28,441 nt of DNA. Origin: CAYTCZ01 sp964436315 (lineage in GTDB: Bacteria; Actinomycetota; Thermoleophilia; Gaiellales; Gaiellaceae). Both the position numbers and the translations under genes were made by a program. Within the stretch, counting starts at the first letter, position 1. Every line of letters starts with the position of its first letter. The notes beneath the pieces are model-generated. The model was not told the DNA's origin. It saw only the letters and a list, made by a program, of their open reading frames with translations, and searched no databases. Of the stretch, positions 8,149 to 15,305 are shown in pieces. The stretch covers positions 1 to 28,441 of the forward strand of contig CAYTCZ010000044.1 in assembly GCA_964436315.1 (NCBI GenBank), written 5' to 3'.

Positions 8149-8450
8149 GCCGCGGTTTGATCGTCTTCGAGTGTCGGGCATGCGGGAAGACCGTGTTTCC
8201 CCGGCGTCTTCTCTGTCCGGGCTGCGGAGCGAGCAAATGGGTGCGGCGTCGGGTCGAGAGCGGAACGCTCACTGAGTCGACGACGCTTCGGCGCTTCGGA
8301 GGCCAGGAGGCTCTCGTGCGACTTGGCTCCGTCGAGCTCGGTTCGGGGTTGATCGTCGTTGCGCGAGTGCCCATAGAGATCGACTCCGGCTCGACTGTGC
8401 ACCTGAGCTCAGATGGTGGTGTCCCGATAGCCGACGAGCGGCTCTCGTGA
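8145..8450 (+). CDS. DUF35 zinc-ribbon/OB-fold protein, thiolase partner
   Basis: A 101-residue protein with a rubredoxin-like zinc ribbon made of Cys10, Cys13, Cys24 and Cys27 (two CxxC pairs), then a beta-rich OB-fold from about residue 35 onward. Such small DUF35 proteins usually sit next to thiolase or SCP-x genes and form hetero-complexes with them, as in benzylsuccinate beta-oxidation (BbsA/BbsB) and the ChsH2-Ltp2 aldolase. At 101 residues it is slightly short for the family (about 120-150) but has both parts. GTG start at 8145 overlaps the thiolase stop (GTGA). It lies convergent with the SARP gene, with only 13 bases between the two coding ends. Confidence 0.85.
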   Translation: MSRGLIVFECRACGKTVFPRRLLCPGCGASKWVRRRVESGTLTESTTLRRFGGQEALVRLGSVELGSGLIVVARVPIEIDSGSTVHLSSDGGVPIADERLS

Positions 8451-8463
8451 CGCACGGTGCGGC

Positions 8464-10665
8464 TCAGGGGTCGTCGCGACCATCGCGGGCACCCGATGAG
8501 AAGGTAAGGGGTCCTTCTCGAGCGTCTCCGGATTGCCGTACGCTCAGGATCTCACAGTCCCCGGGAATATCTGGGAACTCGTGTCGACCTCGCTCCGCGA
8601 ACTCGATCCGAGAACCGGCCACGAGGTCTCTCACTGTTCGCGACACGAGCACCTCTCCGGGCCCGGCGCACCTCTGAATCTCTACGCCGATGTCGACAGC
8701 GACTCCGTGGACCTGACCGTCCGTCAGCTGTACCTCGCCCGTATGGAGGCCGGCTCGAACCGCAAGGCCCATCCGGCTTGATTCACTGACGATCGCGGAG
8801 GCACAGCGGATCGCGCGAGCCGGCCCGTCGAAGACTGCAATGGGACGGCCGGCCTCGCCTGCTACGGCTCGTCCGCGGAAGCGAGAGACGCAACTGGAGA
8901 AGACACCGTCGTAGCGTTCGAGGAACTCCTGCCGGGCAGGTCGCTGTTCATTCGCCGCCGGCTCTGCAACGAGCACCGTGACGAGCACACGGTCCCGATC
9001 GTCTTCCTCCTCCAAACTCGACAAGAACGACTCGATCTCCCGGAACAGACTCGCCTGGTCTCCTTCCCACGGAAGGTGAGCTTCGCCCGGGAGTTCTGCG
9101 ATTTTCGCTCCCTCGATGCGTTCGGCCATGTAGCGGCTCGCTTCCCGGTAGTGCTCGTCCGCGCGATACAGACTGAGGGTGGGAACGCGGCAGGCCGGAA
9201 GGACGTCGCGGATATCGATCTCCTTGTTCATCATCCCCAATGCAAGCGTTGCACCGGGGCTTGCCCCTCGGGTCACGTACGAGCGGTACCAGCGGAACGC
9301 GTCGTCATCGTGAACGATCGCGGGCGCCATCCGCTCGAGCCAACCCAGTGTGATGACGGTGGCCCAGTCCTCGCTCTCGGGCACAACATGACGCGCCCGC
9401 CAGTCCTCTTCGGTGAATCCGATTGGGTAGTCGTCGGCGACGAGCCATCGCGCGAACGTGCCCATGAGACAGAGTGCGATGGTGCGCTCGGGGTACGTCG
9501 CCGCAAAGAGCGAACACATTGGCCCGCCCTCCGAGATTCCGAGCAGAACGGCCTGTTCGGAACCCACGGCGTCCATGACGGCTCGGACGTCGTCCATTCG
9601 GGTCTCGAGGTCAGGCAGCCTCTCGGGCGACACTCGATCCGACAAACCGGTGCCGCGCTTGTCGAAGAGGATCAGCCGGCCGAGGGAAGCGAGTCGCCGA
9701 TAGAAGTTTGCGATCTTTGTGTACTCCCAGCCCGGATGGAAGCTGCAGATCCAGCCGTGTACGAGGACAAGATCGGGTGGGCCCTCGCCGATGACCTGAT
9801 ACGCAATGCTGACTTCGCCGCTTCGCGCATACCGGGTTTCGAGCGACTGCAGGTCGGGACCGCCGTCGTCGGAGACCTCGCCCGTCGGCCGTGCTCCCAG
9901 CGCTGATGGGGGCGTGTCCTCTGGCCGCCAGTCGAGGTCAGGCTCCTGTCGCAGGATATGCCCCTCCAGTGAGCGGAGACCCGTCGACGGCTCGATTCCG
10001 AGCTCCTCGTGGAGGGTGGTGCGGAACGACTGATAGGCGGCGAGCGCTTCGGGCTGCCGTCCCAATCGGTAGAGGCCGAGCATCTGTTGCGCGCGCAGTC
10101 GTTCCCGGAGCGGATGTCGGTCGACGAGCGCGGCGAGTTCACTTACAACCTCTGCGTGGCGGCCGAGCGCGAGGACTGCGTCGATTCGTTCCTCAAGCGC
10201 CGTTAGTCGAAGCTCCGCGAGCCGCGCGGCTTCGGTCCGGGCGAACGGCTCGCTGAACTCCGCGAGGGCAGGTCCGCGCCACAGGGCCAGCGCATCTTCG
10301 AGCGCAGCGCGTGTGTCTTCGCGGCGACCTTGGACACGGGCCGTTCGACCCTTTGCAAGCATCGCCTCGAACCGGGAGAGATCGAGCGAGTCGGACGGAA
10401 GCTCGACGAGATAGCCCGGTGCCCGCGTCGAAAGCGTTCCGTCTGGTAGGAACTTGCGCAGCTGAGACACGTACCCCTGTAGCGCCTTGTTGGCAGTCGC
10501 CGGCGGGTCCTCTCCCCAGAGATCGTCAATCAGGCCCTCCACTGAGACGACCCGATTTGCATCGAGGAGTAGACGAGCGAGCAGCGCACGCTTCTTTCCG
10601 CCGCCGAGTGGAAGCGGCCGACCGCCCTGTTTCACCTCAAAGGGCCCGAGGATCAGGAACTCCAT
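8464..10665 (-). CDS. SARP/BTAD transcriptional regulator fused to alpha/beta hydrolase and a degenerate cyclase domain
   Basis: A 733-residue three-part fusion. Residues 1-90 are an OmpR-like winged-helix DNA-binding domain and about 95-240 the bacterial transcriptional activation (BTAD) helices, as in SARP regulators. Residues about 275-550 are a complete alpha/beta hydrolase with HGW (303-305), nucleophile Ser378 in GISEGG and His530 in GEAH. Residues about 558-712 match class III nucleotide cyclases (VFDGPARAIRCA, GLHTGE, AGPGEVLVSRTVRDL), but the two metal-binding Asp positions are gone: the usual FTDIVGS-like motif reads LVAEPAANE, and the GDG-like motif reads EAGRPIA. The cyclase is probably inactive and may act as a sensor or dimer module. 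Start ATG at 10665. Its targets are unknown; the neighbouring acyl-CoA genes are a reasonable guess. Confidence 0.88.
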   Translation of the reverse strand: MEFLILGPFEVKQGGRPLPLGGGKKRALLARLLLDANRVVSVEGLIDDLWGEDPPATANKALQGYVSQLRKFLPDGTLSTRAPGYLVELPSDSLDLSRFEAMLAKGRTARVQGRREDTRAALEDALALWRGPALAEFSEPFARTEAARLAELRLTALEERIDAVLALGRHAEVVSELAALVDRHPLRERLRAQQMLGLYRLGRQPEALAAYQSFRTTLHEELGIEPSTGLRSLEGHILRQEPDLDWRPEDTPPSALGARPTGEVSDDGGPDLQSLETRYARSGEVSIAYQVIGEGPPDLVLVHGWICSFHPGWEYTKIANFYRRLASLGRLILFDKRGTGLSDRVSPERLPDLETRMDDVRAVMDAVGSEQAVLLGISEGGPMCSLFAATYPERTIALCLMGTFARWLVADDYPIGFTEEDWRARHVVPESEDWATVITLGWLERMAPAIVHDDDAFRWYRSYVTRGASPGATLALGMMNKEIDIRDVLPACRVPTLSLYRADEHYREASRYMAERIEGAKIAELPGEAHLPWEGDQASLFREIESFLSSLEEEDDRDRVLVTVLVAEPAANEQRPARQEFLERYDGVFSSCVSRFRGRAVAGEAGRPIAVFDGPARAIRCASAIVSESSRMGLAVRAGLHTGEVQLTDGQVHGVAVDIGVEIQRCAGPGEVLVSRTVRDLVAGSRIEFAERGRHEFPDIPGDCEILSVRQSGDAREGPLTFSSGARDGRDDP

Positions 10666-10863
10666 CCGTAGTCGGACGCTAGCAAGCTCGCAATGGGAGA
10701 CAATGCCCGGGCTGCGCGAGGCCTAAAAGCGACAGGAAGAAAGNNNNNNNNNNNNNNNNNNNNNNNNNNNNNNNNNNNNNNNNNNNNNNNNNNNNNNNNN
10801 NNNNNNNNNNNNNNNNNNNNNNNNNNNNNNNNNNNNNNNNNNNTCCGGAACGCCGGGTTCCCG

Positions 10864-10882
10864 AGCCGACCGTTGGTCGGCT
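10864..10882. repeat. 8-bp perfect inverted repeat
   Basis: AGCCGACC (10864-10871) pairs with GGTCGGCT (10875-10882) around a GTT loop. An alternative outer pairing CCGAG/CTCGG (10861-10865 with 10884-10888) is also possible. No T-run follows, so a terminator of a gene hidden in the gap is possible but not shown; it could also be a protein-binding site. Confidence 0.4.
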
Positions 10883-10921
10883 GCTCGGGGATCGCAAGTG
10901 TCAGCGCGCGTGCGCGTCTGC

Positions 10922-10968
10922 TTGACACCTGCGGATGATTTTGTACAATCGCACAATTGATTGATTGT
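10922..10968 (+). promoter_or_regulatory. near-consensus promoter with overlapping ArsR-type operator
   Basis: A perfect -35 TTGACA (10922-10927) and a -10 TACAAT (10944-10949, five of six) are spaced by 16 bases. The inverted repeat ACAATC (10945-10950) / GATTGT (10963-10968) overlaps the -10 and runs to the ArsR start codon; an alternative pairing is ACAAT (10953-10957) / ATTGT (10964-10968). ArsR-family dimers typically bind such AT-rich palindromes over their own promoter, so negative autoregulation is likely. Transcription would start around 10956, giving a leader of only about 15 bases. Confidence 0.7.
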
Positions 10969-10970
10969 GT

Positions 10971-11318
10971 ATGAGTAGAACCATCCCGCATCCGGTCCCG
11001 GGTTCCTTGGCAGAAGTAATTGCCCAGCGATTTCGCCTGATCGGCGACCCGACTCGAATTCGGTTGCTCGACTACTTGCGGGACGGCGAAGCGACCGTCC
11101 AGGAGCTCACGCGGGGCCTCGGGTCGTCCCAGCAGAACATCTCGAAGCATCTTTCTCTGCTAGCGCAGGCGGGAATCGTCAGCCGGCGGAAAGCTGGAAA
11201 GCACGTCTTCTACGCCATCGAGGACGAATCGGTGTTCGCGCTCTGCGAGCTCGTCTGCGGGAGCCTCCAGAAGAGTGTCGACGAGCTCAGCGGGGTGCTG
11301 GCGGGAACTGCGCGATGA
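10971..11318 (+). CDS. ArsR/SmtB-family transcriptional repressor
   Basis: A 115-residue winged-helix regulator of typical ArsR length. The helix-turn-helix covers about residues 40-62 (VQELTRGLGSSQQNISKHL), followed by the beta wing (SRRKAGKHVFYAI). The classical metal site ELCVCD of the alpha-3 helix is absent (ELTRGLG), but the C-terminal helix has CELVC (two Cys three residues apart), which could sense metal, oxidant or nothing. The ATG at 10971 is preferred over the in-frame TTG at 10965 because the operator arm extends over the TTG. Its stop overlaps the MMPL start by 4 bases (ATGA), so it probably controls that exporter and itself. Confidence 0.92.
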   Translation: MSRTIPHPVPGSLAEVIAQRFRLIGDPTRIRLLDYLRDGEATVQELTRGLGSSQQNISKHLSLLAQAGIVSRRKAGKHVFYAIEDESVFALCELVCGSLQKSVDELSGVLAGTAR

Positions 11319-13468
11319 CGACAGTCGCGATCGACGCGCCGCCGGCGAAGCAGTCCGCTCCCCCCGATCTCGGTCCCATCGGTCGGCTCGGCCGATGGGC
11401 GGCAACCCATTTCCGTCTCGTCCTCATTGGCTGGATCGTCGTAGTCATCGGTCTCGGAGCTTTCGCGCCTCGTGTCGAGGAGGCTCTTTCGGGAGCCGGG
11501 TGGGAGGCCTCCCGGTCGGAGTCTGTCCGCGCGCGCGAGCTCATCAACGAGAACTTCAACGGCCTGTCGAGTTCGGCCCTCATGGTCGTCGTCCATTCGG
11601 ACGAGTACGTCCGCTCGGACCCTGAGTTCGACGGAGCGATCGCCGCGGCGAGCGACCTGCTCGCCGACCGCGTCGAGGTTTCGACGGTCGTCCTGCCCGA
11701 GGACGGAGTTTCGGTTTCAGAAGATGGTCGCACTACGGTGATCCAGGCCGGTGCTGCTCGAGATTCGAACGAGATGGTCGCGGTCGCCGACGAGCTCCAG
11801 GGTGATCTCTCGAGGCTCGCAGGTCCCGGCATCGAGGTCAGCCTCACCGGTTCGTCCGGCATGTGGGCGGATTTCAACGAGGCCAATAAGTCCGCGATGA
11901 TGAAGTCGGAGCTGATGAGTTGGCCGGTCACCATGGCCATTCTCGTCGCCGCGTTCGGCGCGCTCGTAGCGGCCGGCCTGCCTCTCATGTTGACGATCAT
12001 CGGTCTCATTGCTGCTGCGGGTTCCCTGTACGTTGCGACCCAGTTCGCGGACATCTCGATCTGGGCGATGAACTTCGCACTCATGTTCGCACTCGCACTT
12101 GGCATCGACTACGCGCTGTTCATCGTCGCGCGCTTCCGGGCCGCGCTGTTTGGCTCCGGCCTCTCTCCGGTGGATGCTGCGGCGGTGGCTATGGACACCG
12201 CTGGGAAGGCCGTGCTTTTCTCGGGCCTCACGGTGCTGATCTCGCTCTCGGCCGTGATGCTCGTACCCAGTCCAGCCTTTCGCTCGATGAGTCTCGGGAT
12301 CATGCTTTCGGTGATCTTCATCCTGGCGGCTGCGTTGACGCTCCTTCCCGCCGTCCTGGCCAGACTCGGGTCACGCGTGAACAAAGGCTCGCTGCCGTGG
12401 CACAGTGCGGGTGAGCATCGCTCACCTCGCTTCGCTGCCTGGGCAGCACGGCTGTGGCGTCATCCACTCGCATTCGGTGCCGCCGCCGTTGCGATTCTGA
12501 TCGGGCTCTCGATTCCGATTCTGAGGCTCGATACGGGGATGCCCTCTATCGCCGTAGTGCCTGAGGACGATCAGTCACGGAGGGGCTATGTCCAAGTGCA
12601 GGAGGCCTTCGGCCCGGGCGCGCCGGGTCCGCTACAAATTGCCGTGCCGAGCGTGTCGGCGGACGAAGCGTCTGCGGTCGCGGCGGACGATCCAGGGATT
12701 AGCCAGGTGTTCCCGAGCCAACCGTCGACGGCCGGCGACCTCGTACTGATTCAGGCCGTTCCAACGGTCGATCCCTCGGAGGAAGCAGTCGGGCAGACGA
12801 TCGACCGTCTCCGCGCAGATCTCCCGGCCGGCGCGCTCGTCGGCGGCGCCGTGGCCGAGAACCACGATCTCGAGTCCGTCCTCGGCGACCGAACCGTCCT
12901 CGTGATCGGCATCGTCTTGGTGCTCGGGTTTCTCTTGCTCCTCGTCGCGCTCCAGGCACCTCTCGCGGCTGCACTTGGCGTCGTCACCAGCCTCCTGGCC
13001 ACGGGCGCGGCCTTTGGCGTGGCCGTGCTCATTTTCCAGGACGGCCTTGGTGCAGGGATTCTCGGGTTCGAATCGCAGGGATTCCTGAACGCGTGGGGCC
13101 CCGTGTTCTTCTTCGCGATGATCTTCGCGATCTCGATGGACTACACCGTCTTCTTGCTCGCATCGGCGAAGGAGCACTGGGATCGGTCAGCCGACGCGCG
13201 TGAGGCAGTCGTGGGAGGAGTTGCGCACTCGGGGAGGACGATCTTCGCCGCAGCTGCCGTCATGGTCGCCGTGTTCTTCACCTTCGCGCTCTCAGGACCC
13301 CTGCCACCAAAGGAGATGGGGATCATCCTCGGCGTCGCCGTGTTGCTCGATGCGGCAATCGTCCGGCTCATCCTCATGCCGGTTCTGCTCCGGCTCGTCG
13401 GTCGGGCGGCCTGGTGGTGCCCGACGTGGCTTGGGCGCTGGCTTCCCGACGTCCGCTTCGGCCACTAG
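11315..13468 (+). CDS. MMPL/RND-superfamily exporter
   Basis: A 717-residue membrane protein with the duplicated MMPL arrangement: a TM helix near residues 29-50, an extracytoplasmic domain to about 195, a block of five to six TM helices (about 200-355, with FALALGIDYALFIVARFR around 250-268), a second TM helix near 385-405, a second external domain and a final TM block (about 525-705, with FAISMDYTVFLLASAKEHW). The repeated GIDY/SMDY-type Asp-Tyr motifs are the proton-relay positions known in MMPL proteins. Such proteins export lipids, siderophores or drugs. Co-transcribed with the ArsR gene, so export is probably inducible by the ArsR ligand. The substrate is unknown. Confidence 0.92.
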   Translation: MTTVAIDAPPAKQSAPPDLGPIGRLGRWAATHFRLVLIGWIVVVIGLGAFAPRVEEALSGAGWEASRSESVRARELINENFNGLSSSALMVVVHSDEYVRSDPEFDGAIAAASDLLADRVEVSTVVLPEDGVSVSEDGRTTVIQAGAARDSNEMVAVADELQGDLSRLAGPGIEVSLTGSSGMWADFNEANKSAMMKSELMSWPVTMAILVAAFGALVAAGLPLMLTIIGLIAAAGSLYVATQFADISIWAMNFALMFALALGIDYALFIVARFRAALFGSGLSPVDAAAVAMDTAGKAVLFSGLTVLISLSAVMLVPSPAFRSMSLGIMLSVIFILAAALTLLPAVLARLGSRVNKGSLPWHSAGEHRSPRFAAWAARLWRHPLAFGAAAVAILIGLSIPILRLDTGMPSIAVVPEDDQSRRGYVQVQEAFGPGAPGPLQIAVPSVSADEASAVAADDPGISQVFPSQPSTAGDLVLIQAVPTVDPSEEAVGQTIDRLRADLPAGALVGGAVAENHDLESVLGDRTVLVIGIVLVLGFLLLLVALQAPLAAALGVVTSLLATGAAFGVAVLIFQDGLGAGILGFESQGFLNAWGPVFFFAMIFAISMDYTVFLLASAKEHWDRSADAREAVVGGVAHSGRTIFAAAAVMVAVFFTFALSGPLPPKEMGIILGVAVLLDAAIVRLILMPVLLRLVGRAAWWCPTWLGRWLPDVRFGH

Positions 13469-13512
13469 GAGCCGCACCGCAATCGCAGGCCTCTCGTAGT
13501 CTCCGATACCCG

Positions 13513-15132
13513 CTAGAACCAGTGGCGGAGCCACCACTTCTCGAACGCTACTTTCCCCCAGTGGAGAGCTCGCCCAGGACGGCGCATCCTGATTCGAGGC
13601 TCCGGGTCGACGTAGAAGTTCCCACCGGCGAATCCGGCTCGTCCATCGCCCAGCTCGATCCAGCAGTAGCCCTTCCCCGCGAAGGATGCTGACGGCTCTT
13701 CACCCTTGAGCTCAGCAGCGATCTGTTCGACCACGACCTTTGCTTCCGCGTGGGCGAATACTCCGGCCTTCGGGAGTGCCTTGCCATTGGGGAGCTTGAT
13801 GGTCGTCACGTCGCCGATTGCGAACACGCCGTCATGACCGGTACGCAGGGTTCCTGAGTCCACATGGATAAACCCGGAGACTCCGAGCAAGGGGGACTTC
13901 CGGACGACGTCCGGCGACTCGTGAGGCGGAATCCCGATCAGGAGGTCAATCGGCTCTGAGACAGCGTCAGCTGAGACGACCTCTCGAGTGTCCGGCCGAA
14001 GCTCCTTGAAGGTGAAGAGTGGGTGGTAGTGGATTCCGCGTGCCGAGAGCAGGTCGGCAATCCCGTCACCGAGACTTGCGGGCGTCACCGGCATCGGGGT
14101 GTGTTCAGGAGTAAAGAGATGGATGTCGACCTTGCGCCGAATTCCCCGCTTCCGAACGAAGGACTCGATCAGGAACGCGGCCTCGTAGGGGGCGGCGGGA
14201 CACTTGAATGGCAGCGACGTGACGACGATCCCCACCGTTCCGCCGTCGAAACGCTCGAGCGCTGCGAAGATGCGATCGCAGTCGTCGGGGTCGTAAAGGT
14301 TGTAGGCGGCCTCGGCGAACCCCGTGACGGTCTGGGGCACGAGCTGTGCTCCCAAGGACACGATCAGGTAGTCGTACCGAAGCTCATCCGAGCCGGTTCG
14401 AACTACCTTGCGGTCGGGCTCTATTCCCTCAACCTCGTCCCGACGAAACTCAATCCCCTTCTTGGTAAGACGGCTCAGTGGTCGACGAAACTGCCTCTGC
14501 CTCCGCTGTCCCACGATCTGCCAGAGCTGTGATGGCTGATAGACGTGGTCGGGGGACCGGTCGATCAGGACGATTTCGTGGTCTCCGTTCAGACGACTGC
14601 GGAGGTCGTTCGCCGCCACCAGTCCACCCGTGCCGCCGCCCAGAATGACGATTCGAGCCGAGCCGGTCGGAGCGCGCCTGCGCTCGACGGTGTCCGGAGC
14701 GCTCGGCTGCTCGTACATCTGTTGAATCGCGTTTGAGAAGCCGGCTTCGTCGAACTCGTTCTCCGAAAAGACGATCTTCTGATCCGGGCCGACGAGCACG
14801 CTCCAGGGAACCCAACCGTTCGTGTACGTCTTGAAGAGCGTTCCGGCCGGGTCGTCGGCGACCACCGGGAACTCGAGCTCGTACTCCTCCTTCCAGGTGC
14901 GGCACGCCTCGTCGGTCTCAAAGACGCCCACGCAGACGACCTCGAACCCTCTGGACTTGAATCGCTCGTAGAGGTTTCGAATGGCAGGAGCCTCCTGCCG
15001 GCAGCCCAGTCAGGTCGACTTCCAGAAGACCAGGAGGAATCCGTTCTGACCCTTGACGGGAAGGGCGAGTTTGGCGAGTGGAACCACACTGCCCGGCTCA
15101 GCGCCGCCCGACAGTCCTTCAACAACCTTCAA
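13513..15132 (-). CDS. probable selenoprotein: thioredoxin-like (UxxC) redoxin fused to SQR/NDH-2-like FAD oxidoreductase
   Basis: A single frame of 539 residues, TTG start at 15132-15130 (GGGGA ribosome site at 15143-15139, six-base spacing) to TAG at 15-13 of 13500, if TGA at 15012-15010 is read as selenocysteine (residue 41). A stop-to-stop reading would find only the 472-residue part from ATG 14931. Residues 1 to about 150 form a TlpA/AhpC-like redoxin: FLLVFWKST-U41-LG-C44-RQEAP, and WVPWSVLVGPD (107-117) carrying the cis-Pro. From residue 160 comes a flavoprotein with the FAD-binding GGGTGG (165-170), PFKCPAAPYEAAF with Cys311 as in sulfide:quinone reductases, VFAIGDV (Asp441, FAD ribityl) and a Trp-rich amphipathic C-terminus likely to touch the membrane. 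It may pass electrons between quinone or NAD(P)H and the selenol/thiol pair. GTG 15177 is an alternative start. TGC-to-TGA mutation or sequence error is the main alternative. Confidence 0.8.
14983..15012 (-). promoter_or_regulatory. recoded TGA (Sec codon) with SECIS-like hairpin
   Basis: The in-frame TGA is at 15012-15010. Ten bases later on the coding strand a perfect 7-bp stem begins: GGCAGGA (14999-14993 read on the plus strand as its complement), loop GGC (14992-14990), then TCCTGCC (14989-14983). The loop therefore starts 17 bases after TGA and opens with GG. Known bacterial SECIS elements are hairpins right after the UGA, with the apical loop about 16-37 bases downstream and a G among its first two loop bases, so this one fits. 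The stem lies inside conserved coding sequence (GCRQEAPA), so chance remains possible. Confidence 0.65.
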
Positions 15133-15240
15133 GTCGCATCCCCATGCTTTTCGCCTGCGCTCGCAACGATTCCGCACCCGTCGTCATCTAACGGCTCGAA
15201 ATTGCTCGAGGGACCCGCCGACATCGTAGCTCCACACGAC

Positions 15241-15269
15241 TTGGTCGCCTTTGACCGACGGCGTAGAAT
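15241..15269 (+). promoter_or_regulatory. probable promoter of the peroxiredoxin gene
   Basis: TTGGTC (15241-15246) and TAGAAT (15264-15269, five of six to the -10 consensus) are separated by 17 bases, placing the transcription start about 30 bases before the ATG. The -35 is weak, which could mean an activator is needed. An imperfectly spaced inverted repeat CTCGA (15195-15199) / TCGAG (15206-15210) lies upstream in the divergent region. Confidence 0.45.
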
Positions 15270-15305
15270 CCCCTAGCACAGGAGTCGACGCCGTGGGAGG
15301 ACTTT

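Larger units (their letters stand above)
10666..10970. other. intergenic region between SARP and ArsR genes, containing a 100-N scaffold gap
   Basis: The stretch 10744-10843 is 100 N, a conventional gap of unknown true length. The 78 bases left of it should contain the SARP promoter, but no convincing -35/-10 pair is visible. Right of it is a hairpin (10864-10882) and the ArsR promoter/operator. A small gene could be hidden in the gap. Confidence 0.9.

Noticed and set aside
13513..14931. Taking ATG 14931 as the start of the oxidoreductase
   Set aside because: It cuts a redoxin fold in the middle (no active site), has no good ribosome site and ignores 67 homologous-looking codons upstream in the same frame.
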